64,000 bases of DNA. It comes from VXNE01 sp965206615 (lineage in GTDB: Bacteria; Pseudomonadota; Gammaproteobacteria; Pseudomonadales; Azotimanducaceae). Below the pieces are notes generated by a model. It was not told the origin of the DNA, ran no database searches, and saw only the letters and a program-made list of their open reading frames with translations. Of this stretch, positions 25,796-34,578 are shown piece by piece. The stretch lies in assembly GCA_965206615.1 (NCBI GenBank), contig CBDBKI010000005.1, positions 496,001 to 560,000 of the forward strand, in the 5' to 3' direction. Numbering within the stretch: the stretch's first letter is position 1; the number at the start of each line of letters is the position of its first letter. Both the position numbers and the translations under genes were made by a program.

Positions 25796-26569
25796 TCACT
25801 CTCGTTGCTCCGATGACTGGCGCGACTCGTTGGCGCGCCGCATGAAGGTGCGCGCACCCGCGTAGATCCACGGCGTGGTGATCGTGAGAAAGAACCGCAC
25901 ACCCATGCGCACGTACCGGCCCACCGTGTCGGTCATCGCCAGCGTCCCCGCGTGGCGCCCCGCGGCCACGATCCGGTTCAGGGCGTCGTCCAGCTTGCTC
26001 TGCACCTCCGGGTGGCCGACGTTGCCAAGCTGTCCCATGGAAGCCGCGAAGTCGGCCGGCGCGACGAAGTAGACCCCGATGCCATCGACCGCCAGGATGT
26101 CGTCCAGGTTCTCCCACCCCTCGATGTCCTCGATCAGCGCGATCAGCAGCGTCTCGTCGTTGGCCCGCTCCAGGTAGTCCCTCACACCGTAGCCCTGGCG
26201 GCTGAGGTACATTCCGCGCCGGCCGAGGGGCGGAAACTTGCCACCGTCAACGATGTTGCGCGCCTTTTCCGCGGAGTCCACATGGGGTACGACGATCGCC
26301 TGGGCGCCCCGGTCCAGCGTTCGGTAGATGAGCGCCTGATCGTTCCTGTTGACGCGCACTACGGACGTCATACCCCAGAGGTCACAGGCCCGGGTGAGGT
26401 TCCCCAGGTCCGCCGCGTCGACGCCCCCATGTTCCCCTTCCAGCCAGATGCCGTCGAACCCCGCGGGTCCGAACGCGTCGATGTCGTCCGCATGGGTGAA
26501 ACCGCTGGCCACGAATGCCGTTTCGCCAGCGTCCAGCTTGCGCAGGATTCTGTTTGCCCTCAGCTGCAC
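25796..26569 (-). CDS. HpcH/HpaI-type class II aldolase
   Basis: 257 residues of the HpcH/HpaI (2-dehydro-3-deoxyglucarate aldolase-like) TIM barrel. Key segments: GIWLEGEHGGVD, SVVRVNRNDQALIYRTLD, AIVVPHVDSAEKARNIV (conserved VPHVxSAEEA), ALIEDIEGWENLDDIL (metal Glu) and YFVAPADFAASMGQLG (metal Asp and G-x-x-G). These enzymes cleave 4-hydroxy-2-oxo acids to pyruvate plus an aldehyde. It leads the set with the PhyH and TauD dioxygenases and is divergent from a TetR regulator, which probably controls it. Confidence 0.9.
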   Translation of the reverse strand: MQLRANRILRKLDAGETAFVASGFTHADDIDAFGPAGFDGIWLEGEHGGVDAADLGNLTRACDLWGMTSVVRVNRNDQALIYRTLDRGAQAIVVPHVDSAEKARNIVDGGKFPPLGRRGMYLSRQGYGVRDYLERANDETLLIALIEDIEGWENLDDILAVDGIGVYFVAPADFAASMGQLGNVGHPEVQSKLDDALNRIVAAGRHAGTLAMTDTVGRYVRMGVRFFLTITTPWIYAGARTFMRRANESRQSSEQRE

Positions 26570-26682
26570 GTACCGTTACTCCGAGCAATCCGCTTGAGGC
26601 AATATGGTACACAACTCGCTCTGGGTCATCTTGTCTCACTACGACGGGTGCGGGTTGGCCGGCGCGTGCTAAGCTCGCCGCC

Positions 26683-27291
26683 GTGGCGCATCCGAAGGCG
26701 GCAGGACGAAGACTGGACGCGCGCGTGTCGCGTACGCGCGCCGCGGTGCTCGACGCGGGGGCGCGCATCCTGTTCACCGACGGCTGGAATCAGGTGACGC
26801 ACGTTCGTGTCGCCGAACGATCCGGTGTCGCGAGGGCGACGATCTATCGGCACTGGCCCACCGTGGAAGACCTGCTGGTCGACGTCATCCTGAGCTATCC
26901 GTCTCCGAACCCGGTCGGCAAGCTCACGGGCGACACCAGGGCCGATCTCGTCAGCGAAACCGGCCGATTCGTGAGAAACCTGCAGCGCAGCAAGCTGCAC
27001 GAGATCATCGTCACCGCGATGGAGCGTGCGTCCACCGGCAGCCGGCAGATGCAGGAAATGCACGCGGCCATCACCGGCATCAGCCGCGGGCCGATCTGGG
27101 CGGTCGTGTCCGCGGCGATCGAAGCCGGAGAGCTCGATCCGCGGCTCACCGAAGCGACTGCCGCGGCCCACACGCTCGGACCGCTACTCTACCTGCGCCT
27201 GTTCAATGGTGACCGGGTGAGTCGACGCCACGTCGAAGCATCGGTGGATGCTTTTCTCGCGGCGTTCTCCGTCTCGGAGCCGGCGCGGTAG
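26683..27291 (+). CDS. TetR-family transcriptional regulator
   Basis: 202 residues from a GTG at 26683, about 110 bases from the divergent aldolase start. Helix-turn-helix: VRVAERSGVARATIYRHW at about 40-57, preceded by VLDAGARILFTDGW. The C-terminal part is a helical ligand-binding domain (VTAMERASTGSRQMQEM). The position suggests it represses the divergent aldolase/dioxygenase operon and itself; the spacer (26570-26682) holds the shared promoter region. Start codon is not certain. Confidence 0.87.
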   Translation: MAHPKAAGRRLDARVSRTRAAVLDAGARILFTDGWNQVTHVRVAERSGVARATIYRHWPTVEDLLVDVILSYPSPNPVGKLTGDTRADLVSETGRFVRNLQRSKLHEIIVTAMERASTGSRQMQEMHAAITGISRGPIWAVVSAAIEAGELDPRLTEATAAAHTLGPLLYLRLFNGDRVSRRHVEASVDAFLAAFSVSEPAR

Positions 27292-27334
27292 AAGGCGCGG
27301 CATCGTACGCCGTCAGGCGCCCGTTGCGGCGGCT

Positions 27335-27799
27335 TCAGTCCCCGAACAGCGGCAGGACGCGATCGTCGCCAAGCATCGTGAAGCCGCGCTCGGGCACGAA
27401 CTCGACCAGTCGCACGTACTCCTCGGGCATGCCCTCGAACGTGGCGATCATCTGCCGGCCCCCGGGATTGTCGGGCGACCGTTCCGAGTAGCGCCGGGCC
27501 AGGGCGACCGCGAGGTCCCTGGCTCCGTCCCGCGACACGGTCGCCTGTCCTTCGAACGAGACCCACCTGTACAGATCCTCGTCCATCTCGCTGGATACCG
27601 TCAGGGTGATCCGCGGATTGTTTCGCACCCGCTTCAGCTTGGCCGTGGTGGCCCCGGAGAAGAAGCGCACCGTGGTCCCGTCCCAGTCGTACCAGAGCGG
27701 TACCGTGCACGGCGAACCGTTCTTGCGCAGCGTCGTCACGACGCCGAGACGCGTTCTTTCGTCGAGGAACTCCTGCGCTCCGGGGCGTATGTCGGCCAT
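27335..27799 (-). CDS. PPOX-class flavin/F420-dependent oxidoreductase
   Basis: 154 residues, start MADIRPGAQEFLDERTRLG. Split-barrel motifs: VVTTLRKNGSPCTVPLWYDW, FFSGATTAKLKRVRNNPRI (F420/FMN phosphate-binding region) and WVSFEGQATVSRDGARDLA. The family includes F420-dependent and FMN-dependent reductases; cofactor is not decidable here. Convergent with the TetR gene and divergent from the selenoprotein candidate. Confidence 0.85.
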   Translation of the reverse strand: MADIRPGAQEFLDERTRLGVVTTLRKNGSPCTVPLWYDWDGTTVRFFSGATTAKLKRVRNNPRITLTVSSEMDEDLYRWVSFEGQATVSRDGARDLAVALARRYSERSPDNPGGRQMIATFEGMPEEYVRLVEFVPERGFTMLGDDRVLPLFGD

Positions 27800-27905
27800 G
27801 GCTCCCTGTGCTCCTTGAGCTGTGGTGTGGCGGAAGCGATTGCACAACGACAGGCTTCTGCTGTCCAATTCGGCTACGGCCAACATTCAGTATGCCAAGT
27901 TCGCC

Positions 27906-29030
27906 ATGCCAAGTGTCGTAGAGGAAATCCCTGGCGCATTGCAGCCGGCCGCCGACGCGGCGTTGGCGTGGATCAATGCGCAGCGCGGCGCGCAGTTCCG
28001 GCTCACGGGGCTCGTGGATCCCGACGAGGCGCTCGGTCGGCAGGCCGGCGAGCCGATGGAACTGGGGCTTGTCCTGTGTGACGGCGATCTCTGCGTGCGC
28101 GAGCAGGTGCGCGTGCTGCCGGACAGCGACGGCTTCCAGATCGGTGCGGTTGACGCCGGGGCCTCGGAGATTCCGGCCCATCTCGACCCTCCCGTCGGGG
28201 TGCGCGGGGACTGGCTCGACCAGCAACTCGAGAAGCATGCCTTCATCCTGCTGCTCTACTACCGCGGTCTGTGGTGACCTCCATGTCGCTCCGAGTTGCG
28301 GGGCTACGTCAAATCCGGAATCGTCGAGAAGATTCATGCGGCCGGCGGCGAGGTGTTCGGCCTCACGAGCGAGCCGCAGACCCTCGCGACGGAGGCCGAG
28401 GAGGCCTGGGAGGTCGGGTTCCCGTGCGTGGGCGATCCGCATCACGAGATCAAGGACGGCTGTCGCGACCGGGGCTGGCTCAATCTCTTCGCGAACGAGG
28501 ATTACGGCCACCTCCGGAGGCGGTCCTGGGCCAGTCATCCGAAGGGCTACTTCCAGCCTGGGGTGGTGGCGGTGAGCCGCACGGGCCGCATCCTGTACCG
28601 ATGGCGCTGTCGGCCGACCAACAGCAACATGAACGGCGCCGGGCAGCGTCCCACGCCGGAGTACACCTGGGCCGAGATCCGGTCGCGGCTCGGGAAGGAC
28701 GGGCCGGACGCTGAGTTGGACGCAACGCCCGAGTTCCGGCAGCGCGACCTGTCCTGGCCGGAGTTCCAGGGAATACTGCTCGCGCACGGCTGGTTCCTGC
28801 GCCCCAGGGCGTTGCCGCTGGCCCGGGAGGGCGATGCGCCGTCGGTGCACGTTCCGAAGATGTTCCGCCGGATGCGTCTGTTCGCCGCCGGCTGGCTCGC
28901 CGCGTTCCTGGTGCTGCCGGCCGGGTGGGTCGCCCTGGCGCTGGCTGCCTGGGCGGCGGTGGCGTCGGTGGGCCTCGTCGAGATACACCGGCAGTTCCAG
29001 CACATGCCCAAGGGCGAGCCGGCCGACTGA
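27906..29030 (+). CDS. AhpC/TSA-like redoxin with in-frame TGA (selenocysteine candidate), C-terminal membrane anchor
   Basis: Reads as one 374-residue frame with an internal TGA at 28275-28277 (codon 124). The context is ILLLYYRGLW-TGA-PPCRSELRGYV: peroxiredoxin-like proteins have W-C-P-x-C here, so the TGA replaces the first cysteine of a CxxC motif, as in known UxxC selenoproteins. Both halves are fully conserved in style and in the same frame. The second half continues the thioredoxin fold (GEVFGLTSEPQTLATEAEE, FPCVGDPHHEIK, VAVSRTGRILYRW), then an extra domain and two hydrophobic helices (AAGWLAAFLVLPAGWVALA) near the C-terminus. Start MPSVVEEIPGAL. If not Sec, it is a nonsense-mutated pseudogene. 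Likely a membrane-anchored thiol/selenol redox enzyme. Confidence 0.78.
28283..28309 (+). promoter_or_regulatory. Candidate bacterial SECIS hairpin
   Basis: Directly after the in-frame TGA the RNA can fold as AUGU-c-GCUCC, loop GAGUUGC, GGGGC-u-ACGU: ten pairs (two of them G-U) with one internal mismatch. The loop starts 16 bases after the UGA and its first base is G, which fits the usual description of bacterial SECIS elements (short stem-loop about 16-37 bases downstream with a G at the start of the loop). Folding was done by hand. Confidence 0.6.
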
Positions 29031-29042
29031 CCTCTGCGCATC

Positions 29043-29819
29043 ATGCTCGATCTGCACCCACTGAACGGAACGCTCGGAGCGCGCCTCGACGAGGTCGACT
29101 TCCGCCGGCGAGATTCGAGGACGGTGGGCGCGGTCAAGCGTGCCCTGCGGGAGTACAAGGTGCTCGTGGCGCCGGACCAGGGCGCCCTGGAACCCGACGA
29201 CCTGCTGGCGTTCGCCGAGGAGTTCGGCACCGCGGAGCGGGCGCGGCATCCGATCTGGAGCGACGTGCCCGGGCATGTCGGCGTGAAGAAGATCACCGGA
29301 CGCGAGTACGCCACGGGCGTGGACGTAGCAGACAGCTGGCACACGGACGGGCCGCCGCGCGAGAAAACGCAGTGGTACACGTTCCTGCAGGCGATCGACG
29401 TGCCACCGTACGGGCGCGACACGCTGTTCGCCGACATGGAGGGCGCCTACCGTCGCCTGTCCCCAGCGCTGCGCGAGTTCCTCGAGTCGCTGACGGCCCT
29501 CAACAGCTGGGGCAGCGCCAAGCCGGACGCCGAGCCGGTAGTGCACCCGGTGGTCATGGAGGACCCGGACACCGGGATCAAGTCACTCTATGTCAACCAG
29601 CTCTACACGACGCGGATCCGCGAGTTGAGCGTGGAGGAAAGCGACGTGCTGCTCGCCTTCCTGTTCCGCCAGACCGCGGTGCCGGAACTGCAGCTCCGGG
29701 TTTCCTGGCGTCCCGGCACGCTGGTGATCTGGGACAACGAGAAGACCCAGCACTACGTCGTGCGCGACAAGCCGCATTCCCGGGTTATGCATCGCGTGAT
29801 GGTGAACACCGGCCGCTAG
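29043..29819 (+). CDS. TauD/TfdA-family Fe(II)/2-oxoglutarate dioxygenase
   Basis: 258 residues starting MLDLHPLNGTLGARLDEVD, 12 bases after the redoxin gene. Iron ligands: ADSWHTDGPP (His-x-Asp) and NEKTQHYVVRD (distal His), with SRVMHRVMVNTGR carrying the 2-oxoglutarate Arg. Slightly shorter than TauD (about 280). It belongs to the alpha-ketoglutarate sulfonate/aryloxy dioxygenase group; substrate unknown. Probably co-transcribed with the redoxin and perhaps the nitroreductase. Confidence 0.9.
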   Translation: MLDLHPLNGTLGARLDEVDFRRRDSRTVGAVKRALREYKVLVAPDQGALEPDDLLAFAEEFGTAERARHPIWSDVPGHVGVKKITGREYATGVDVADSWHTDGPPREKTQWYTFLQAIDVPPYGRDTLFADMEGAYRRLSPALREFLESLTALNSWGSAKPDAEPVVHPVVMEDPDTGIKSLYVNQLYTTRIRELSVEESDVLLAFLFRQTAVPELQLRVSWRPGTLVIWDNEKTQHYVVRDKPHSRVMHRVMVNTGR

Positions 29820-29891
29820 CGACCCGAGCGGAGGTTGTGGCCGCCCTGGCCGTACACTTGGCGCGACGAAACATCGACGGCGGAGCCCGGC

Positions 29892-30560
29892 ATGGACCTG
29901 TACGAAGCAATGCGAACGACCTTTGCCGCCCGCGATTTCACCGGCGAGGCGGTCCCCGACGAGGTGCTGCACCGGATCCTCGACCATGCCCGGTTCGCAC
30001 CGAGCGGCGGCAACCGGCAGGGGTGGCACGTGATTGTGGTGCGCGACCCGGCGAAGCGGGCGGCCCTGGGGCCGTTGATCGAACCCACCTTCAAGCGCTA
30101 CCTGGCGGAAGTCCGGGCCGGCGCCAACCCGTGGAACACCGTGGAGCCGGCGAAGGTGGACCAGTCGCTGATCGACTCAACCCGGATTCCGCCGGGCTTC
30201 ATCGACGGGCTGATACACGCGCCGGTACTGCTGCTCGTCACGGTCGACCTGTCGGTGGTGGCGGCAATGGACCAGCACCTGCCGCGCATCGGGGTGGTCC
30301 CGGGCGCCTCGGTCTATCCGTTCGTCTGGAACATCCTGCTCGCTGCCCGCAACGAGGGTTTCGGCGGTGTCCTGACCACGTTCCTGGTCGCCCAGGAGGC
30401 GCAAGCGAAGGCGTTGTTCAGCATTCCGGCCAGCCATGCCCTGGCGGCGATGGTGCCGATCGGCAAGCCCGTCAGGCAATTGACGCGCCTCACGCGAAAG
30501 CCGGTGGGGGCCTTTGCCACCGTGGACGGGTTCGAGGGAGCAACGTTCGAGGCGGGCTGA
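29892..30560 (+). CDS. Nitroreductase-family flavoprotein
   Basis: 222 residues. Start MDLYEAMRTTFAARDF is typical; LDHARFAPSGGNRQGWHVIV is the FMN phosphate loop with the P-S-G/A-x-N motif, and SVYPFVWNILLAARNEGFGG is the conserved second FMN segment with G-(L/F)-G. An NAD(P)H-dependent reductase for nitro or ene substrates is expected. The region IPASHALAAMVPIGKP closes the fold. Upstream ATG-free extension was rejected. Confidence 0.88.
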   Translation: MDLYEAMRTTFAARDFTGEAVPDEVLHRILDHARFAPSGGNRQGWHVIVVRDPAKRAALGPLIEPTFKRYLAEVRAGANPWNTVEPAKVDQSLIDSTRIPPGFIDGLIHAPVLLLVTVDLSVVAAMDQHLPRIGVVPGASVYPFVWNILLAARNEGFGGVLTTFLVAQEAQAKALFSIPASHALAAMVPIGKPVRQLTRLTRKPVGAFATVDGFEGATFEAG

Positions 30561-30590
30561 TCGTTCGCGTGAAACGGCGCTCCCGAGCCG

Positions 30591-31994
30591 TCAGTCACTC
30601 CAGACCTTTTGCCAGGCGTCGAATTCCGATGGCGTGATCCGGTAGCGCGCGAAGTTGCCCGAGTGCAGGCCCAGCAGTTCCCACTCGGCGATCTCGCAAA
30701 AACGGTCGCGCTCCGGATCGTCGATTTTCCTGGCCGCCCAATCCCGGACGTGGGAGGCGGCCTGCCGCTTGGCCATGCATTCGCGAGCTACCGTGCCGAC
30801 CACCGCACGCAACGCGTCCCGGTGCCGCATCCGAAACGGATCGGGCTCGCCGAGCGACTGGCGGACGGCGCCGTAGAGGGCCGCGGAGCGGCCGTATGCC
30901 CACAGAAAGACGTCCCGGAGGAGTTCCGTACGCTTGAGTTCGTATACGCCCAGGATGGCTTCGGTGTAGAGGTCACGCGGCACGTCGTCGAAGGACAACG
31001 GCGACAGGTTCGCCCGGATAAGCGGAATGTTTGCCGCGAGCCGCGAGACACGTTTGTTGACATCGTCGAACGGCTGCAGATAAGGCAACTGGACCATCGC
31101 GAAGAGAGCCTGCTCGAACGGGTCTTCGATACGTCCCGCGGTGGCGAGAACGCGATCGAATCGTTCCTCGATGCGTTGCGGTACCTCCAGGGGGTGGAAC
31201 ACCGACCCGCCAATGCCCACGCGCCCCCGGCGCAGGCGCCCCGGCGCCTGCGGATCCTCGAGCAGGCCGTCCGCCAGCGCCGCGTGCAGGTTGAGCAGCG
31301 TGTAACGGTTGAAGCCGATCTCTGCTGAGGACTCCACGAGAAACTCGATGGCGTCCTTGTGGTTGAGGATCATCTGCGCTTCCCGGCGGTCCCTACCGTC
31401 CCCCTCTTCCCCGGCTTCGATCAGGCGATGCGTCTCGAGCAGCGAATAGGTGTTGCCCTCGAGACGGCTCGAGTTCCAGGACAGGGGGATCAGGAGCCTG
31501 CTCAGCAAGTTCCTGGCATAGGTGCCGGCGGGCTGGTCGAGCCACTCGAGGGTGCCGACCTCGCGCAGCCGAGCGCGCTCTTCCGGGGAGAGATAGAAGG
31601 ACTCGTTGGGCCGGTAGGAGTCGAGGAAGGCGACGTCGTAGCCCACGGGGCTGCGGGCCTGCTCCGGGCGGCCGACGTACTCGCGAATCCTCGCCCCTTC
31701 CTCCGACAGCGGCGGCAGCACGACCCCCGTCGCAGCGCCCGCGGAGAACTCGAAAGACGCCGGCGAAACTGACCCGGCCATGGCGCGCGGCGCCCGATAC
31801 CGTGCCCAGCGGCCGGACCCCGTCCTGAGCAGGCGCCCGGCGTCGACCAGGGCCTTGAGTCGGTATTGGAGCGTGCGGCGCGGCAGGTCGGCCGGCAACG
31901 CGTCCGCTACCTCCCCCGCCGTGACCCCATCGGGATGTCGTCGAGCCGCCTCGATGATCGCCTGGAGGCTGTCTTCAGGAATTCGCCGTGCCAC
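30591..31994 (-). CDS. Fic-domain protein with N-terminal winged helix, variant active site
   Basis: 467 residues. The first 70 residues form a winged helix (HPDGVTAGEVADALPADLPR). The Fic core follows: NSSRLEGNTYSLLETHRLI contains the inhibitory motif S-x-x-x-E-G-N, and the active-site loop reads LPYLQPFDDVNKRVSRLA. Canonical Fic is HPFxxGNGRxxR; here the catalytic His is Gln and the loop is the DVNKR variant. Relatives with DVNKR loops exist, so the protein may be a regulator or have altered activity rather than AMPylation. The DNA-binding domain suggests it controls its own promoter, where two CGCAAGTAT repeats lie. Confidence 0.85.
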   Translation of the reverse strand: MARRIPEDSLQAIIEAARRHPDGVTAGEVADALPADLPRRTLQYRLKALVDAGRLLRTGSGRWARYRAPRAMAGSVSPASFEFSAGAATGVVLPPLSEEGARIREYVGRPEQARSPVGYDVAFLDSYRPNESFYLSPEERARLREVGTLEWLDQPAGTYARNLLSRLLIPLSWNSSRLEGNTYSLLETHRLIEAGEEGDGRDRREAQMILNHKDAIEFLVESSAEIGFNRYTLLNLHAALADGLLEDPQAPGRLRRGRVGIGGSVFHPLEVPQRIEERFDRVLATAGRIEDPFEQALFAMVQLPYLQPFDDVNKRVSRLAANIPLIRANLSPLSFDDVPRDLYTEAILGVYELKRTELLRDVFLWAYGRSAALYGAVRQSLGEPDPFRMRHRDALRAVVGTVARECMAKRQAASHVRDWAARKIDDPERDRFCEIAEWELLGLHSGNFARYRITPSEFDAWQKVWSD

Positions 31995-32027
31995 GTGACG
32001 CCCGTAAGTTGCATTTATCTGTATATA

Positions 32028-32077
32028 CGCAAGTATAGCGTCGAATCACGCAATAGCAGGACTATATGCGCAAGTAT
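32028..32077. promoter_or_regulatory. Paired CGCAAGTAT repeats between fic and acyl-CoA dehydrogenase genes
   Basis: CGCAAGTAT occurs at 32028-32036 and 32069-32077, 41 bases apart (about four helical turns), each in an AT-rich setting (tatacgcaagtat, tatatgcgcaagtat). The spacer is the divergent promoter region of the Fic and acyl-CoA dehydrogenase genes, so these are candidate operators. Confidence 0.45.
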
Positions 32078-32134
32078 GGCCTGCGCGTACAATGAAGCCG
32101 CCGGCGAGCAGCAGCCTTTGATCGAGCGCATACC

Positions 32135-33376
32135 ATGGCGATGCCCAGTTCCGAAAACGCCGAACGACAGGAGTTCCGCGCCTACTGCCGGGATTGGCTG
32201 GCCAACCACCATCCGGGCCGCCCGCCCGTACCGCTCCCTCTTTCGCAGCTCCTGCTCGTCGATCCGAAGGCCGTCGAGTGGCTCAAGGGCTGGCAGAAGG
32301 CCGCCTACGACGCGGGCTTCGTCGGTTGCGACTATCCCACCGAATACGGCGGCGGGGGCAGGACGGACTGCCAGGTCATCGCCAACGAGGAGATGCACGC
32401 GGCGAAGACCCCCTATCTGGTCAACGTCGTCGGGATGGGGATGTCCGGCCCCACGATCCTCTTCCATGGCAACGAGGACGTGAAGCGGGAACTGCTGCCG
32501 GGGCTGCTCTCCGCGGACGACATCTGGTGCCAGGGGTTCAGCGAACCGGGGGCGGGGTCGGATCTCGCGAACCAGCAGACGTTCGCGCGGCGGGACGGCG
32601 ACGACTGGATCATCAACGGCCACAAGGTCTGGACGTCGCTGGCCCACTTCGCGGATTGGATGATCCTGCTCTGCCGCACGGACAAGGGGGACAAGTACGG
32701 GGGGCTTTCGTACTTCGTGGTGCCCATCAAGGCGGCCCTGGGCAACGGCGTGACCGTGCGGCCGCTGATCAAGATGACCGGCGAGACGGGGTTCAACGAA
32801 GTGCTCTTCGACGATCTCGTGGTGTCGGATCGCTATCGCCTCGGGGAAGTCGGCGCGGGATGGAAGGTCGCGATGACCACGCTCACCCATGAGCGCGGCG
32901 CTGCAGAGCTGGTCAACCCGTCGTCCGGCGGGATGCCGGTGGGGGAGGAGAGCAGCGTGACGACATCGAGCGTCTCCTCGCTGATCGACCTGGCCAGGAG
33001 CCAGCCGCGCGGCGCGGGCGCGGCGGCCGACGACGCGACGATCCGGGACGAGTTGATGCAGTTGCTCGTTCGCGAGGAGGCGCAGAAGCAGAACGTTCGC
33101 CGCAGCCGGGTGTTGGCGTTGAGCGATCATCCCACCCGGTTGCCGCTGCAGACGAAGCTCGTGAACAGCGAGCTGACGCAGGACATCGGGGAGTTGTCCT
33201 ACCAGATCGAGGGCATGCAGAGCACGTTGCACGTGACCGACGAGCGCGCGCCGGCCGACGGTCTCTACCCGCTGGCGTACATGAACAGCTTCGGTGGCAC
33301 GATCGCGGCCGGCACGAGTGAGATCCAGCGCAACATCCTGGGCGAACGCGTGCTCGGGTTGCCGAAGTCGAAGTGA
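32135..33376 (+). CDS. Acyl-CoA dehydrogenase family protein 1
   Basis: 413 residues. The helical N-terminal domain contains AYDAGFVGCDYPTEYGGGGR, the beta domain CQGFSEPGAGSDLANQQT and INGHKVWTSLAHFADW, and the C-terminal end SFGGTIAAGTSEIQRNILGE, the usual ACAD signature. Start ATG 32135. A stretch rich in Ser/Gly (about 265-310) interrupts the C-terminal helices. FAD-dependent alpha,beta-dehydrogenation of an acyl-CoA is expected. The partner gene begins 20 bases downstream, as in heteromeric ACADs that need two different subunits. Confidence 0.93.
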   Translation: MAMPSSENAERQEFRAYCRDWLANHHPGRPPVPLPLSQLLLVDPKAVEWLKGWQKAAYDAGFVGCDYPTEYGGGGRTDCQVIANEEMHAAKTPYLVNVVGMGMSGPTILFHGNEDVKRELLPGLLSADDIWCQGFSEPGAGSDLANQQTFARRDGDDWIINGHKVWTSLAHFADWMILLCRTDKGDKYGGLSYFVVPIKAALGNGVTVRPLIKMTGETGFNEVLFDDLVVSDRYRLGEVGAGWKVAMTTLTHERGAAELVNPSSGGMPVGEESSVTTSSVSSLIDLARSQPRGAGAAADDATIRDELMQLLVREEAQKQNVRRSRVLALSDHPTRLPLQTKLVNSELTQDIGELSYQIEGMQSTLHVTDERAPADGLYPLAYMNSFGGTIAAGTSEIQRNILGERVLGLPKSK

Positions 33377-33396
33377 GGCGAGGTCAGGACGCGGCG

Positions 33397-34557
33397 ATGT
33401 CGGAACAACCCGAGAACTTCGGATTCGGCGAAGACGAGACGATGCTCCGCGACGCGGCGCGCCGGTTCTTCGAGGATCACTACAGCCCGGACAAGCTGCA
33501 CGCGCTCGTGGCCCACGACAGCGCCGTCGACCGACCCAACGAAGTGGCCTGGAACCGGGACCACTGGCTCCAGATCGTGGAGCTCGGCTGGCCGTCGGTG
33601 TGTGTTCCGGAAACCGAGGGCGGAGTCGGGATGCCGCTGGTGGCGGCAGTGGCTCTCGCGGAGGAAGTGGGCAGGGCCGGTTTTCCCTCGCCGCTCCTCG
33701 GGACCCTGCAGGCCACCTGCCTGCTGAAGTCCTGCGGCACGGATACGGCGCGTCAGGCGTTGCGCGACATTGCCGGCGGTACGGCCACGGGCGTGGCGAT
33801 CCACGATCGCCACGGCGACTTCGGGAGCGGCCGCACGGACGTGACGTCTGTCGACGGGCGTCTCAGCGGCCAGGGGTCGTTTGTGCAGGATGCCCGGAAA
33901 GCGGATCGGTTCGTGGTGCGAGCGCGGAACGCGGGCGGCTGTGGACTGTATCTCGTGGATGCTGCTGCGGACGGTCTGGCGATTCTTCCGGATGCGATCA
34001 TCGACCTGACGCGCGACCAGGCGACGCTGTCCTTCGAAGCGGTCGATGCCGTGGAGGTCGCGACCCCCGCCGACGGTGACGCGGCGGTGGCGCGGGCGCT
34101 GCCCGCCATGCTGTGCATCGTCTGCGCAGACATGGTGGGTTCCGGCGAGTGGCTCCTGCAGACCACCGTGGACTACGCGACGACACGCACCCAGTTCGAC
34201 CGGCCGCTGGGCTTCTTCCAGGCCATCAAGCATCCGCTGGTGAACCTCATGGTAGCCATCGACGGCGCAAAGTCGCTCACCTGCAACGCCGCCTGCGCGG
34301 TGGACCACGACCCCGAGAGGGCGCTGCGGTTCGCGCGGATGGCCAAGTCCGCCGCCAGCGACATGGCCGTCCGGGGCGCGAGCCGTGCGGTCCAGTTCCA
34401 CGGCGGCATCGGGTTCACCTGGGAGTGCTACGTGCACCTCTTCTTCAAGCGACAGATGCACAACCACGTGCTGCTCGGGGATGCGAGGCACCATCGGGCG
34501 CTGCTGGCGGACGAGGTGATCGGCGCCTTGCGTCCAGCGGCGGCGGCGCGGGCGTAA
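33397..34557 (+). CDS. Acyl-CoA dehydrogenase family protein 2
   Basis: 386 residues, start MSEQPENFGFGEDETML. More divergent than its neighbour: the FAD region reads LSGQGSFVQDARKADRFV and the C-terminal domain TRTQFDRPLGFFQAIKHPL with AVQFHGGIGFTWECYVHLFF, the Q-x-x-G-G-x-G motif. The pair arrangement (413 and 386 residues, 20-base gap) resembles the FadE26/27-like alpha2beta2 ACADs used for steroid side chains and bulky acyl-CoAs, so this may be the second subunit. That function is inference. Confidence 0.9.
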   Translation: MSEQPENFGFGEDETMLRDAARRFFEDHYSPDKLHALVAHDSAVDRPNEVAWNRDHWLQIVELGWPSVCVPETEGGVGMPLVAAVALAEEVGRAGFPSPLLGTLQATCLLKSCGTDTARQALRDIAGGTATGVAIHDRHGDFGSGRTDVTSVDGRLSGQGSFVQDARKADRFVVRARNAGGCGLYLVDAAADGLAILPDAIIDLTRDQATLSFEAVDAVEVATPADGDAAVARALPAMLCIVCADMVGSGEWLLQTTVDYATTRTQFDRPLGFFQAIKHPLVNLMVAIDGAKSLTCNAACAVDHDPERALRFARMAKSAASDMAVRGASRAVQFHGGIGFTWECYVHLFFKRQMHNHVLLGDARHHRALLADEVIGALRPAAAARA

Positions 34558-34578
34558 CCGAGCGCCTTGTCGCACGAG

